64,000 nt of DNA from Aliiroseovarius sp. M344 (GCF_025140835.1 NZ_CP081153.1:2885001-2949000); one strand, 5' to 3'; counted from the stretch's first letter, positions 43,905 to 54,633 are shown. Program-made: numbers and translations. The notes: a model not told the origin generated them from the sequence alone.

Positions 43905-44779
43905 TCAGCGAAGACGAACGCAAGGTATTGGCCGAAGCCATCCAGAAAAATCCGGCATATCGCCTCGCCTACGAGGACGCCGACCTTATGGAACAGGATG
44001 ACCTACGGGCCATGCGCTTGCAGCTCGAACTGATCAAACCCGAGCGCGCTTTGCGTCGCCATGACGTCCGCTCAACGGTTGTCGTAATGGGGAGCGCGCG
44101 CATCGTCTCACCGGACACCGCGCAAAGGCAGCTAAAGGACGCGCAGGCGCAAGGCGACCCCGCGAGCCCGAAAGGCCAGCGGGAGGTTGCCCAAGCCGAA
44201 CGTCAGGTGCGGCTGTCGCGCTACTACGTCGAGGCCCGGCGCTTTGCCGAATTGGTATCGTTGCGTTTTCAACAAGAAGATCGGCGTGATTTTGTAGTCG
44301 TGACCGGCGGAGGCCCGGGGATCATGGAGGCGGCAAACCTTGGTGCATACGACGTGGGCGCGCGTTCGGCCGGGCTGAATATCACGTTGCCACACGAACA
44401 GACGCCAAATCCATTTATAACCCCTGATCTTGCTTTCCGCTTCCGCTACTTCGCCTTGCGCAAGATGCATTTCCTGATGCGGGCAAAGGCGCTTGTGGCG
44501 TTTCCGGGCGGCTTTGGCACCATGGATGAGGTGTTCGAAGTTCTGACCCTTGTGCAGACTGGCAAGGTGCCAAAGCTGCCAATCGTTCTGTTCGGTCTGG
44601 AATTCTGGAACCGGGCGGTGGATTTCGACTACCTCGTCGCCGAGGGTATGATTTCTCCGCAGGATCGCCAGTTGTTCACCTTAGTCGAAACGGCAGATCA
44701 GGCGATAGCGGCGTTACTTGATTTCTATCATGGCCAGCCGCCGGACGCACCGCAAAATGACCCCGAAGGAGTTGCCTAA
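43901..44779 (+). CDS. LOG-family (TIGR00730-like) Rossmann protein
   Basis: The 292-residue protein contains VVTGGGPGIMEAAN and PGGFGTMDE, the nucleotide-binding and catalytic motifs of LOG proteins (once annotated as lysine decarboxylases). LOG enzymes release a base from nucleoside 5'-monophosphates. An N-terminal extension of about 55 residues precedes the usual domain, giving the larger subgroup seen in bacterial stress clusters. It is coupled to the beta-CASP gene by an ATGA overlap and ends three bases before hlyD. Confidence 0.88.
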   Translation: MISEDERKVLAEAIQKNPAYRLAYEDADLMEQDDLRAMRLQLELIKPERALRRHDVRSTVVVMGSARIVSPDTAQRQLKDAQAQGDPASPKGQREVAQAERQVRLSRYYVEARRFAELVSLRFQQEDRRDFVVVTGGGPGIMEAANLGAYDVGARSAGLNITLPHEQTPNPFITPDLAFRFRYFALRKMHFLMRAKALVAFPGGFGTMDEVFEVLTLVQTGKVPKLPIVLFGLEFWNRAVDFDYLVAEGMISPQDRQLFTLVETADQAIAALLDFYHGQPPDAPQNDPEGVA

Positions 44780-44782
44780 GTT

Positions 44783-45820
44783 ATGTCACGTAAGATTTCC
44801 ATTATTCTCGTGTTCGCCGTGCTGGCGGCTTTTCTGGGCTACGCCGGTTGGAAGGTCTTGTTGGAACCCAGCGATCTGCCGCCTGAAGGGTTTGCCCGTG
44901 GCAATGGACGGATCGAAGCCGATCTGGTCGACATTTCCACCCGTCTGGCCGGGCGGGTTTCGGAAATCACCGTGCGCGAGGGTGATTTGGTGCAACCCGG
45001 CAATGTGCTGGCAGTAATGGATACAACCGAGTTGGAGGCGCAAAAAATGCGGGCCGAGGCAGCAGTTGCCAGCGCCGAGGCGGCTGTGGCCGTCGCGCAG
45101 GCCGGGGTGACCGAAGCCGAGGCACGGCTAGCGTTGTCGCAAAGCGAGCTTACCCGCGCCGAAACGCTGAATGAACGCGGCGTGGTCAGCGGCGAAGAGT
45201 TGGATATCCGCCGCACCGAGGCGCAACTGGCCGAGGCAGGCCGCACCGCCGCACAGGCTGGCGTCGTGGCCAAGCAACGGGCTGTTGACGCCGAAACCGC
45301 TGCCCTGCGTGAAATCGAGGCGCGCATTGCCGACAGCACGCTTTATGCGTCTCAGGCGGGGCGTGTTCTCTATCGTCTTGCGCAGCCGGGCGAAGTTCTG
45401 GGCGGGGGTGGCAAGGTGCTGACACTGGTCAGCCTTGGCGATGTCTATATGGAGTTCTTCCTGCCCGCCAGCGCCGCCCCGAGGGTGCGTTTGGGTGACG
45501 AGGCGCGGATCGTGGTCGACGTCATGCCCGATATCGCAGTACCAGCTTTGGTCAGTTTCGTCGCCCCGCAGGCGCAATTCACCCCGAAACAGGTCGAAAC
45601 CGTTGAAGAACGCGAAAGCCTGATGTTCCGCATCCGTGTGCGCATTCCGCAAGAGCTGGTGGCCGAACGCCTCGCGCAGGTCAAAACCGGGGTGCGTGGT
45701 GTGGCTTGGGTGCGCCTGGCAGGGCCCGACGGCTCTGTTCCCGATTGGCCCGAAGGGCTGACGCCACCGGTCGCAACAGTCCTGCCAGCGCTGCAGGATG
45801 GCGCGGATGGCGGGAACTGA
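44783..45820 (+). CDS. HlyD-type periplasmic adaptor of an ABC exporter
   Basis: The 345-residue protein has an N-terminal membrane anchor (about 5-24) and a split biotinyl-lipoyl-like domain (about 45-80 and 190-215). A long alanine- and glutamate-rich helical hairpin (about 82-185) and a beta-barrel domain complete it. This is the YhiI-like adaptor that joins an inner-membrane ABC exporter to the cell exterior. It lies directly before its probable partners, the RbbA-like ATPase and the ABC-2 permease. Confidence 0.92.
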   Translation: MSRKISIILVFAVLAAFLGYAGWKVLLEPSDLPPEGFARGNGRIEADLVDISTRLAGRVSEITVREGDLVQPGNVLAVMDTTELEAQKMRAEAAVASAEAAVAVAQAGVTEAEARLALSQSELTRAETLNERGVVSGEELDIRRTEAQLAEAGRTAAQAGVVAKQRAVDAETAALREIEARIADSTLYASQAGRVLYRLAQPGEVLGGGGKVLTLVSLGDVYMEFFLPASAAPRVRLGDEARIVVDVMPDIAVPALVSFVAPQAQFTPKQVETVEERESLMFRIRVRIPQELVAERLAQVKTGVRGVAWVRLAGPDGSVPDWPEGLTPPVATVLPALQDGADGGN

Positions 45821-45823
45821 CCG

Positions 45824-48592
45824 ATGACTACGGCTGACGCCCCAATTCTGATAGCCGCAAGGCTGGCGGGGGTGAAACACCACTACGGCAAGGTGCTGGC
45901 GCTGCGCGATGTGACGCTCGACCTCCCCGCAGGGCAAATGGTCGGGCTGATCGGGCCGGATGGGGTGGGAAAATCAACCCTTATGGGGCTGATCGCCGGG
46001 GCCAAAAAGTTACAGGCCGGCCGCGTTGAGACTTTGGGTGGCGACATGGCCAGTGCCGCTCACCGGGCCGATGTCGGGCGGCGGATCGCATTCATGCCGC
46101 AGGGGCTGGGGCGCAATCTTTATCACGACCTCAGCCTTCAGGAGAACTTGGATTTCTTCGGCAAGTTGTTCGGGCTGGGCAAGGCCGAACGCGCAGCACA
46201 GATTTCGCGGTTGACCCGCGCCACCGGTCTTGCGCCGTTCATGGACCGGCCCGCAGGCAAGCTCTCGGGCGGGATGAAACAAAAGCTGGGCCTGTGTGCA
46301 TCCCTGATCCACGATCCCGATTTCCTGTTGCTGGATGAACCGACGACTGGCGTTGACCCGTTGTCGCGTCGCCAGTTCTGGGATTTGATCGACACGATCC
46401 GCGCCGACCGCCCCGACATGAGCGTGCTGGTGTCCACTGCTTATATGGAAGAGGCCGCGCGCTTTGGTCATCTGGTGGCGATGGATGCGGGCAATATCCT
46501 GGCGACTGGCAGCCCCGCCGAACTTATGGAGCGCACTGGAACCGGAACTGTCGAGGCCGCCTATGTGGCGTTGCTTGGCGGCGAGAGCAAGGGGCCAGGA
46601 GTAACCCCTCAGCCTGCCCCTACAACCGCAACCGAGACGGGCCCTCCTGCCATTCGCGCCGAAAATCTGACCAAACGATTTGGCGATTTCACTGCTGTCG
46701 ATTCTGTCAGCTTCGAGATCGCGCGCGGCGAGATTTTCGGCTTTCTCGGCTCTAACGGCTGCGGCAAGACCACGACCATGAAGATGCTGACCGGGCTCAC
46801 ACCCGCCACGACAGGAGAGGCGTGGATCTTTGGCAAACCCGTGGACGCGCAGAACCTCGATGCGCGTCGGCGCGTCGGCTTCATGTCGCAATCCTTCTCG
46901 CTTTATGGCGAGTTGACGGTGCGCGAAAATCTGCTCTTGCACGCGCGGCTGTTTCACCTCGGCAGTGAGCTCACCGCGCAGAGGATGGGTGAATTGGTCC
47001 CACGCTTCGGGCTTGAGCCCTATCTCGATCAGGGCGCCGCATCGCTGCCGCTGGGTGTGCGACAGCGCCTGTCGTTGGCGGTCGCGGTGATCCACGGTCC
47101 CGATATCCTGATCCTTGACGAGCCGACATCAGGCGTCGATCCGCAGGCCCGCGACGCCTTCTGGGAGATGCTGCTGGAACTGGCGCACCGCGACGGGGTG
47201 ACGATCTTTATTTCGACCCATTTCATGGACGAAGGCATGCGCTGCGACCGCATTTCCCTGATGCATGCCGGCAAGGTTCTGGTGTCGGATGCTCCCAAGG
47301 CGCTGATTGCGGGACGTGGCGTCGAGACGCTGGAGGATGCCTTCATTGCTTACATGCTAGACGCTCAACCAGCTGAGGCCCCGGCAGATGAGGGCCTGTT
47401 AACCGTGAGCAATGATCAAAAGCATGACACACCCGCGTCGCGGTTCAGCATCCAGCGTATGCTGGCATTCACCACCCGCGAAGCGATGCAGGTGCGGCGT
47501 GATCCGGTGCGACTGGTGTTTTCTTTTGTCGGCTCTGCGCTTTTGCTGCTGATCATGTCCTTCGGCATCTCGCAAGAGGTGCGCAATATCCCCTTCGCGG
47601 CCTTCGATCTTGACCGAAGCCCCGAAAGCCGCGCCTATTTGTCGGGTTTTCAGGACTCTGCCTGGTTTTCCGAACGCCCGCCGATTTCAGACAACGACGA
47701 GCTGAACCGCCGCATGGCGAGTGGAGAACTGGCGCTTGCGCTGCAAATCCCGCCGGATTTCGGCAGGATGGTGCGGCGGGGCGAGTCGCCCGAAATTGCT
47801 GCCCTGATCGACGGGTCCGACACCAACCGTGCAGGCACGGTGGAAAGCTATGTCGAAGGCGCACAAGCAAGTATCCTGTCCAGCGATGCGCAATCGACCC
47901 CGGCGCTGAACGTGCTGGCCATGTCCCAATCGCAAGCGGCGGCTGCGCCCGCGCAACTGATCCCGCGCTTTCAGTACAATCCGGCGATGGAAAGCCTGCC
48001 CGCAATCGGCCCGTCGATCCCGCCGCTATTGCTGCTGCTGTTCCCAGCGATCCTGATGGCGGTCAGCGTGGCGCGTGAAAAAGAAATCGGCACAATCACC
48101 AACTTTTATGTCACGCCGACCACCCGCGCCGAATTCCTGATCGGCAAGCAACTGGTCTATATCGGCATCACGCTGCTCAATTTCGTGATCCTAACTGCGC
48201 TTGTGGTGACCGTGCTGGGTGTGCCGCTCAAGGGTGATCCTGCGGCGCTGGTGCTGGGCGCATTGCTCTATGCGGTGGCGGCGACAGGTTACGGTCTTGT
48301 CGTATCGATGTTGACCAGCACGCAGGTGACGGCGGTCTTCGCGGCGGCGATCCTTTCGGTAATGCCAACGCTGCAATTCTCCGGCATGATCACGCCCGTT
48401 TCCTCGCTTGAAGGTGCGGCGCGGATCATGGGCACGTTCTGGCCGACCACTTGGTATATGGGCATCAGCGTCGGCACCTTTACCAAGGGGCTCGGCCTGT
48501 CTGAACTGTCGGGGCACCTGCTGCGTCTGGCCGCCTTTGGACCGGTCCTGACCTTGTTGGCCGTTCTGGCCCTGCGCAAGCAGGAGAAGTGA
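45824..48592 (+). CDS. RbbA/YhiH-like fused ABC protein (two ATPase domains plus ABC-2 permease)
   Basis: The 922-residue protein has two ATPase domains. The first has Walker A GPDGVGKS and signature LSGGMKQ (about 10-230). The second has Walker A GSNGCGKTT and a degenerate signature LPLGVRQ (about 280-500). An ABC-2 membrane domain (about 545-920) has one N-terminal helix, a large periplasmic loop and about five helices. E. coli RbbA, of nearly the same length, has been linked to ribosome function, but genome context here points to export with HlyD and the next permease. Confidence 0.92.
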   Translation: MTTADAPILIAARLAGVKHHYGKVLALRDVTLDLPAGQMVGLIGPDGVGKSTLMGLIAGAKKLQAGRVETLGGDMASAAHRADVGRRIAFMPQGLGRNLYHDLSLQENLDFFGKLFGLGKAERAAQISRLTRATGLAPFMDRPAGKLSGGMKQKLGLCASLIHDPDFLLLDEPTTGVDPLSRRQFWDLIDTIRADRPDMSVLVSTAYMEEAARFGHLVAMDAGNILATGSPAELMERTGTGTVEAAYVALLGGESKGPGVTPQPAPTTATETGPPAIRAENLTKRFGDFTAVDSVSFEIARGEIFGFLGSNGCGKTTTMKMLTGLTPATTGEAWIFGKPVDAQNLDARRRVGFMSQSFSLYGELTVRENLLLHARLFHLGSELTAQRMGELVPRFGLEPYLDQGAASLPLGVRQRLSLAVAVIHGPDILILDEPTSGVDPQARDAFWEMLLELAHRDGVTIFISTHFMDEGMRCDRISLMHAGKVLVSDAPKALIAGRGVETLEDAFIAYMLDAQPAEAPADEGLLTVSNDQKHDTPASRFSIQRMLAFTTREAMQVRRDPVRLVFSFVGSALLLLIMSFGISQEVRNIPFAAFDLDRSPESRAYLSGFQDSAWFSERPPISDNDELNRRMASGELALALQIPPDFGRMVRRGESPEIAALIDGSDTNRAGTVESYVEGAQASILSSDAQSTPALNVLAMSQSQAAAAPAQLIPRFQYNPAMESLPAIGPSIPPLLLLLFPAILMAVSVAREKEIGTITNFYVTPTTRAEFLIGKQLVYIGITLLNFVILTALVVTVLGVPLKGDPAALVLGALLYAVAATGYGLVVSMLTSTQVTAVFAAAILSVMPTLQFSGMITPVSSLEGAARIMGTFWPTTWYMGISVGTFTKGLGLSELSGHLLRLAAFGPVLTLLAVLALRKQEK

Positions 48593-48594
48593 TC

Positions 48595-49719
48595 ATGCGA
48601 AGGCTGACAAATATCTTCTGGCTCGCAGGTAAAGAGCTGAAAAGTGTGCTCGGCGATCCGGTGATGGTGATCCTGATCATGTGGTCGTTTGTTGTCGCCG
48701 TGATGCTCGAGGCCAGCGGGGCCGGAGACACGGTTTATAACGCAGCCATCGCCATTCTTGACGAGGACAGCTCTGCGTTGACCCGGCAACTCACCGACGC
48801 ACTTGGCCCCCCGTGGTTCCAACCGCCGGTGATGATAACACCTGATCAGGTAAGGCCTGAAATGGACGCGGGGCAGATCATGTTTGTCCTCAGCTTTCCG
48901 CCTGGTTTTGAGGCGGATGTGATCGCGGGTCTGATGCCCGCCGCGCAGCTTGAGGTTGACGCGACGGCGGTCAGCCAGGCGCAACTTGGCACCGACTACA
49001 TCGCCAACATCCTGCTGTCGGAAACTCGCGCCTTTCTCTCCGGCAGCCCAGACGCGCCAGAGGCAGCCTTGCAGTTGGAACTGCGCCGCGCCTTCAACGT
49101 CAATGGCAACCCGGTCTGGTTCAAGGCGGTGTCCTCGCTCCTGAACCAGCTCTCGCTATTGACCATTGCGCTGACCGGGGCCGCAATGCTGCGCGAACGC
49201 GAGCAGGGCACCATCGAGCATTTGATGGTGATGCCGTTGACGCCCTTCGAGATCGCGTTATCGAAGGTGCTGGCCAATGTCGTCGTGGTGCTGGCGGCCT
49301 TCACGCTGTCGCTGTTCTTCGTTGTTCAGCAGGTGTTGCAGGTGCCGGTGGCGGGATCGATTCCTTTGCTTCTGACCGGAACTGCGATTTATCTGGCCGC
49401 CGCTGCCGCAATCGGAATGTTTCTGGGCACTTTGGCGCGTAGCATGGCGCAATTCGCACTTTTGGTGATTATGGTCGTGATCCCGATCATCATGCTGTCG
49501 GGCGGCATGGGCGCGGTCGAAAGCCAGCCAGACATCGTGCAACGACTGACCATGGTCTTGCCGTCACGGCACTTTCTGGCATTCGCTAAGGCGGTTGTGT
49601 TCAGGGGGGCCGGTCCAAGTGCAGTCTGGTTCGAATTGTCGTTGATGGCCGGATTGGGCACCGGGTTTTTCCTCGCGAGCCTCGCGCTGTTTCGTCGTTC
49701 AATGAGTTTGTCCGGATGA
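48595..49719 (+). CDS. ABC-2 type permease (YhhJ-like)
   Basis: The 374-residue protein has an N-terminal helix, a periplasmic domain of about 140 residues and about five C-terminal helices, with LREREQGTIEHLMVMPLTP in the conserved coupling region. It is the second membrane half for the RbbA-like protein. A GTG at 48589 overlaps the previous stop, but the ATG at 48595 is at better distance from AGGAG. It is the last gene of the operon. Confidence 0.92.
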   Translation: MRRLTNIFWLAGKELKSVLGDPVMVILIMWSFVVAVMLEASGAGDTVYNAAIAILDEDSSALTRQLTDALGPPWFQPPVMITPDQVRPEMDAGQIMFVLSFPPGFEADVIAGLMPAAQLEVDATAVSQAQLGTDYIANILLSETRAFLSGSPDAPEAALQLELRRAFNVNGNPVWFKAVSSLLNQLSLLTIALTGAAMLREREQGTIEHLMVMPLTPFEIALSKVLANVVVVLAAFTLSLFFVVQQVLQVPVAGSIPLLLTGTAIYLAAAAAIGMFLGTLARSMAQFALLVIMVVIPIIMLSGGMGAVESQPDIVQRLTMVLPSRHFLAFAKAVVFRGAGPSAVWFELSLMAGLGTGFFLASLALFRRSMSLSG

Positions 49720-49837
49720 CCATTACAGATGTGTGGAGTGCGCCAGCAAACAACGTTCTCACAGTGTCAGGGCATCCATGTAGAATACGGAACGTGACGG
49801 ATAGACCTTAAATTTTACAGCACGAGGAATACACTGA

Positions 49838-50956
49838 GTGATCCTTCCCCAACGCAATGATTTCAACCCTTTGACCCGGTTGCTTCCTATTTTGCTGTTC
49901 CTTGCGGCGGCTGGTTGTGCACTACGACTCGGACCAGAGACGCTGTCAGTTGTCGCTGAAGACGACACTACGGCTCAAAGCGTGAGCCTTCTCGTTGCCA
50001 CGACACGCGCACGAGATATCAGCACAGGCAGCTACTCCGACGTTCGAGCACCCGCGCTCAACTATGAAGCGTTCACGATCTCCATCCCACCAATTCACAA
50101 TGTCACACAGATTGAATGGCCAGTGTCCCAACCGGACCTACAGACTAGCTTTGCCGTGACAAATCGAACGGTTCTGCCAGAATTTACGTTGGATGTTGGC
50201 TTATTGCGATCCAGTCGAGGTACCAACGTCACAGGCAAGCGCGATGTCTTGATCTTTGTTCATGGCTATAACTATAACTTCGCGGAATCCCTGTTCCGGC
50301 TGGCGCAAATTTCTGTCGACGGAAACCTAGAGGAATTGCCCATCCTCTTTGCCTGGCCGTCTGCCGCATCCATGACGGGCTATGTCGCCGATAAGGATGC
50401 TGTCACCTATTCGCGGGACGATCTGGTTGAACTGCTGACGATTGCCGCTGCCGACCCGGCAGTCGGAAACATCACCTTGTTTGGGCACAGCATGGGCGGC
50501 TTTCTTGTCGCCGAGGCTCTACGCCAGCTCAGGCTAAGCGGCCAGGACAGGGTAATCGAACGTTTGGAAAATGTGGTACTGGCCGCGCCGGATATCGACA
50601 TAGATGTCTTTCGCCGTCAGATACAAACCATTGGCGAGCTGAACCCGCCGATGACTCTGCTCGTTTCTCCAGATGATCGCGTTTTGCGGCTTTCGGAACG
50701 GCTGGCGGGATCACGTCGCAGAGTGGGAACAACAGATATAAACGATCCCCGAGTTCAATCTCTTGCGGCAGCAAACGGTGTCCGAGTGGTAGACATATCA
50801 AAAGTGGATACATTGGATGGAACTACGCACACTAAGTTCGCCGCATTGATGAGTGTCATTCCGCACGAGACGCTGACCACATTTGCATCACTGGCTCACG
50901 CGGATACATTTGTCCTGGAGCCTATAAGCGCCACTCTTGTGGCGACCCGTCAATGA
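49838..50956 (+). CDS. DUF900-type alpha/beta hydrolase lipoprotein
   Basis: The 372-residue protein begins with a lipoprotein signal peptide ending in the lipobox LAAAGC, so it is probably anchored to a membrane by lipid. The hydrolase domain has LIFVHGYNYNF, FAWPSAA and GHSMGG (S218). It is related in architecture to the hydrolase at 33626-34705, which has a plain signal peptide. The start is a GTG with GAGGA nine bases upstream. It lies 118 bases after the ABC operon and may be transcribed separately. Confidence 0.86.
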   Translation: MILPQRNDFNPLTRLLPILLFLAAAGCALRLGPETLSVVAEDDTTAQSVSLLVATTRARDISTGSYSDVRAPALNYEAFTISIPPIHNVTQIEWPVSQPDLQTSFAVTNRTVLPEFTLDVGLLRSSRGTNVTGKRDVLIFVHGYNYNFAESLFRLAQISVDGNLEELPILFAWPSAASMTGYVADKDAVTYSRDDLVELLTIAAADPAVGNITLFGHSMGGFLVAEALRQLRLSGQDRVIERLENVVLAAPDIDIDVFRRQIQTIGELNPPMTLLVSPDDRVLRLSERLAGSRRRVGTTDINDPRVQSLAAANGVRVVDISKVDTLDGTTHTKFAALMSVIPHETLTTFASLAHADTFVLEPISATLVATRQ

Positions 50957-51460
50957 GCACCTATCAGTTCGCCCCCAAATTGTGGTCTCGTAGATATGCC
51001 GTTAATGACTTCCGAAACATAGCTTCAACCCTTTCCAGATCTATTGTAAGCGCAGATTAGACCCCACCTTTCAGTGATGACTTTATTCTGCGATTCCGAC
51101 CCTTCATAGATTTGAAGGGAGTATCTCTATGGATGCTACAAATGAGTTCCTCGCAAGAATACCGCGTAGTTCTGACGGCTAATGCCGTTGAACGCAACAT
51201 CCGCCCGATTGCCTTACAAAGAAAAAACGCGATCTTCGCGGGCCACGATGCAGGCGCGCAGAATTGAGCCATGTCCGCAGTGTGTTAATTGGCCATTTCA
51301 TGCTCGCGGCGGTTCGTATGACTGACCGGTTTCTTTGCTGCATCGCGACACCGGCAACTGAGCAGATGCAGCATTATTTGTGCTGCGAGCGCTCGCAACA
51401 CAAAGTTCGAATTCACAGTGTGGGCTCAATGCGGACATTCAGAACCAACACAAGATACAC
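50957..51460. other. intergenic region holding a transposase remnant
   Basis: About 500 bases between the DUF900 lipoprotein gene and the convergent rmuC. Apart from the IS66-like fragment (annotated separately) it contains only short frames without ribosome sites. No intact insertion sequence ends can be recognised. Confidence 0.5.
51133..51267 (+). pseudogene. IS66-family transposase, C-terminal fragment
   Basis: In frame, the stretch 51181-51264 reads NAVERNIRPIALQRKNAIFA and continues GHDAGAQN before a TGA at 51265-51267. This is the strongly conserved C-terminal core of IS66 transposases (N-x-VER-x-IRP...RKNALFAG-x-D-x-GA), where the next residue is normally Trp. TGG to TGA explains the stop. 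Beyond it the frame degrades further, and upstream only about 15 weakly similar residues remain. The rest of the element is gone. Confidence 0.75.
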
Positions 51461-52690
51461 TCACCCCTTCCCAATCGGCACCACATTCTCGGCCCCGTCA
51501 GACAGTTCCTCAAAATCAAAGTTATCCAACCGTGCCGCACGCTTCCCCGCCCGCTCTGCAGCCGTCGTAATCCCCTCAACATCCCGCCGGGCCTGATCGA
51601 AGTGGCTCTCTAACTTGCCCGCGCGTTCGACCACCAGCTCGACGTCTCGGTGTAGGTTCTTTAGCATCTTTCGGATCTCACCCGCTTGTTCGCGCATCCG
51701 CGCGTCTTTCAGGATCGCGCGCATAGTGTTCAGGGTCGCCATACAAGTGGTGGGCGAGACAATCCAGACGCGCGCCTCGAACCCTTCGCGGACCAGTTCG
51801 GGGAAGTTGGCGTGAAGCTCGGCATAGACGGCCTCGGACGGCAGGAACATCAACGCGCCGTCTGCGGTTTCGCCTTCAAGGATATACTTCTCGGAAATCG
51901 CTTTGATGTGGGCTTTCACCGCGACCTTCATCGCCTTGGCGGCCTCGTTCAGCTCGTATTGCGTGTCGGCTTTGCGCAGCGCCTCATAGGCCTCCAGCGG
52001 AAACTTGGAGTCGATCACGATTGGCCCCGGAGGGTTCGGCAGGTGGATCAGACAATCCGCGCGCTTCCCGTTCGAAAGTGTCTGTTGCAGGTCATAGCTG
52101 TCTTTCGGCAGCGCCTTGGACACAATGTCGGTCAGCTGGATTTCCCCAAATGCGCCGCGGGTCTGCTTGTTCGACAGAATATCTTGAAGGCTCAGCACGT
52201 CGCCAGACAGCCGTGTGATATTGTCCTGCGCCTTGTCGATTACCGCCAGCCGTTCCTGCAACTGCGTCAGGCTTTGGGTCGTTTTCACCGTGTTGCCCTG
52301 AAGGCTTTCCTTCATGCGATCTTGCAGTTCGGACATGGCGCGCGCGGATTTCATTGCGTTGTCGTGCAGGCGGTCGTTCATCTGCTGCTGAACATGGGCT
52401 AGACGGCTTTCCATCGCCTGCAAAACCTGTGTTTGTCCGGTCGCCTGCGCATCCGACACGGTGCGCAATCCACCGGAAAGCTGATCCTGCCCAGCGCCCA
52501 ACACCTGCACCGCCTGCCCCAGACCACCCATCTGGCGCGCCATATCTTCGGCCACACGCGCAGACCGGCCTGCGCGGCGCACCACGACAATCAGCAGGAT
52601 GAACATAAGAACAGCCAAAGCCGCCCCGCCGATGGTCACCAAAACCAACGGGTCAGAAAGGTCATATATGGTGTCACCAATCTGGATCAT
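51461..52690 (-). CDS. rmuC: DNA recombination protein RmuC
   Basis: The 409-residue protein has an N-terminal membrane helix (about 12-34) and a long coiled coil (about 50-150). The RmuC nuclease-like domain follows (about 155-365), with [18 protein letters not shown] and [11 protein letters not shown], the last carrying the core Asp-x-Lys. RmuC limits recombination between inverted repeats. Its start overlaps the mutL stop by four bases, so the two repair genes are coupled. Confidence 0.95.
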   Translation of the reverse strand: MIQIGDTIYDLSDPLVLVTIGGAALAVLMFILLIVVVRRAGRSARVAEDMARQMGGLGQAVQVLGAGQDQLSGGLRTVSDAQATGQTQVLQAMESRLAHVQQQMNDRLHDNAMKSARAMSELQDRMKESLQGNTVKTTQSLTQLQERLAVIDKAQDNITRLSGDVLSLQDILSNKQTRGAFGEIQLTDIVSKALPKDSYDLQQTLSNGKRADCLIHLPNPPGPIVIDSKFPLEAYEALRKADTQYELNEAAKAMKVAVKAHIKAISEKYILEGETADGALMFLPSEAVYAELHANFPELVREGFEARVWIVSPTTCMATLNTMRAILKDARMREQAGEIRKMLKNLHRDVELVVERAGKLESHFDQARRDVEGITTAAERAGKRAARLDNFDFEELSDGAENVVPIGKG

Positions 52691-54564
52691 GTGCGTCCAA
52701 ACAGCCTTTCGATATCTGCAAGTTTAAGCTCGACGTAAGTGGGGCGCCCGTGGTTGCACTGGCCCGAATGGGGCGTCGCCTCCATCTCGCGCAACAGCGC
52801 ATTCATTTCTTCAGGTCGCATCCAGCGGCCAGAACGGATCGAGCCATGGCAGGCGACGCGGGACAGGACCGCCTCGATCTTGGCCTGCACTTTATTGCTA
52901 TCGCCAAGGTCCGCCAGTTCGTCCAGCACGTCCTTGATCATCGCCGTCGCGTTGATTTCGCCCAGAATGGCGGGGGTTTCGCGCACGGCAATCGCGTCAC
53001 CACCGAAGGGTTCAATAACCAGCCCCATGGCGGCGAGGTTTTCCGCCACCTCCAACAGCCGCGCCACATCGCCGGACGACAGCTCGACAATCTCAGGGAT
53101 CAGCAGCGCCTGCCGGGCCACGCCGTTCTCCGCCATCTGTCGTTTGAGCTTCTCGTAAACCAGCCGTTCATGCGCCGCGTGCTGGTCGACGATCACCATC
53201 CCGGTCTCGGTCTGCGCAATGATGTAGTTCTCATGCACCTGCGCGCGGGCCGCCCCAAGGGGCAGCGCCTCTTGCGGCGTATCAGCAAGGGCATCGACAA
53301 CCGGGTCGTAGCGCGCCGAGGGCGTGGACATCTCGGCAAAGCCGCGCATGTCAGTGGCAGGCGCTTGCGAAGCATAGGCTTCACGGATTGCGCCCGTGCC
53401 CGGCCGATCCATCTGATAGACGCGGGGCTGGGTCTGTTCGGGGCGCATCGCACCCAATGTTGCCCCCGCGACGGTCGTCGAGGCGCGGTGTCCAGCACTC
53501 GCCAGTGCATGGCGCAGGCCAGACACAATTAACCCACGCGCTATGCCGGGTTCGCGGAACCGGACTTCGGATTTTGCGGGGTGCACATTTACATCCACCA
53601 GATGAGGATCACACGAAATGAACAACGCAGCCGCCGGATGTCGGTCGCGGCTGAGAAAATCAAAATAAGCAGCTCGCAGCGCACCAGTCAGCAACTTATC
53701 CTTTACAGGACGACCGTTGACGAACAGAAACTGCGCCACAGCAGCCCCGCGTGAATAGGTCGGCAGCGCCGCGTATCCAGTCAATCGCAACCCGCCACGC
53801 TCGGCGTCGATCTGAATGGCATTCTCGCTGAACTCGCGGCCAAGGATTGTTGCAAGTCGCCCGCCAAGCGCATCGAACATATCGCCGGTTTCGGGGTCAG
53901 CCCGGAAGGTCACACGGCCATCGCCGCCGCCCGATACATCGCGCAAAGTGAACCCCACATGTGGTTCAGCCATCGCAAGGCGCTTGATCACGTCGGTGAT
54001 CGCCTGTGCCTCGGCCCGGTCGGTGCGCATGAATTTCAACCGCGCGGGCGTCGCAAAGAAAAGGTCACGCAGTTCGACCACCGTGCCGCCGGACAAGGCT
54101 GCTGGCTTCACAGCGCTAACATCACCGCCAGCAACGCGGATCGTTGCGGCATCGAACTCATCGGCCCGCGACGTGATGGTCAACCGACCAACCGAACCAA
54201 GCGACGGCAGCGCTTCGCCGCGAAACCCGAACGTGTGAATATCCAGCAAATCCGAGCCGTCAATTTTCGACGTGGCATGGCGTGACATCGCCAGTGGCAA
54301 ATCATCTGGGGCAATTCCGCAGCCGTCGTCGGTGACGCGGATCATGGTCTTGCCGCCATCCGCATAGGTCACGTCAATCCGCGTGGCACCTGCATCCAGC
54401 GCGTTTTCCACCAGCTCTTTCACGGCGGAAGCCGGGCGCTCCACAACCTCGCCCGCCGCAATCCGGTTGATCGCGGCATCATCCAGTTGGCGGATGACAG
54501 GGAGAACGCCCGAACGGCGGTCAGGGAGCCGCACCGGGCTTATTTGGGGGTTATCCACGGACAT
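52687..54564 (-). CDS. mutL: DNA mismatch repair protein MutL
   Basis: The 625-residue protein has a GHKL ATPase N-terminus ([13 protein letters not shown] with catalytic E50 and N54, and DDGCGI). The C-terminal domain carries DQHAAHER, the DQHA-x2-E endonuclease motif. Nicking is thus probably done by MutL itself, as in bacteria without MutH. The N-terminus is about 20 residues longer than in E. coli before the conserved [17 protein letters not shown]. The ATG at 54564 is preferred to a TTG at 54627. Confidence 0.96.
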   Translation of the reverse strand: MSVDNPQISPVRLPDRRSGVLPVIRQLDDAAINRIAAGEVVERPASAVKELVENALDAGATRIDVTYADGGKTMIRVTDDGCGIAPDDLPLAMSRHATSKIDGSDLLDIHTFGFRGEALPSLGSVGRLTITSRADEFDAATIRVAGGDVSAVKPAALSGGTVVELRDLFFATPARLKFMRTDRAEAQAITDVIKRLAMAEPHVGFTLRDVSGGGDGRVTFRADPETGDMFDALGGRLATILGREFSENAIQIDAERGGLRLTGYAALPTYSRGAAVAQFLFVNGRPVKDKLLTGALRAAYFDFLSRDRHPAAALFISCDPHLVDVNVHPAKSEVRFREPGIARGLIVSGLRHALASAGHRASTTVAGATLGAMRPEQTQPRVYQMDRPGTGAIREAYASQAPATDMRGFAEMSTPSARYDPVVDALADTPQEALPLGAARAQVHENYIIAQTETGMVIVDQHAAHERLVYEKLKRQMAENGVARQALLIPEIVELSSGDVARLLEVAENLAAMGLVIEPFGGDAIAVRETPAILGEINATAMIKDVLDELADLGDSNKVQAKIEAVLSRVACHGSIRSGRWMRPEEMNALLREMEATPHSGQCNHGRPTYVELKLADIERLFGRT

Positions 54565-54633
54565 GCCACAAAACCTAGCATGTACAGCGCCGATTCGACC
54601 ATTGTGAATTCGCTCCTCACGGGGCAATCCATG

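Noticed and set aside
51264-51613. Plus-strand frames overlapping the end of rmuC
   Set aside because: They run antisense into rmuC and encode no recognisable protein.
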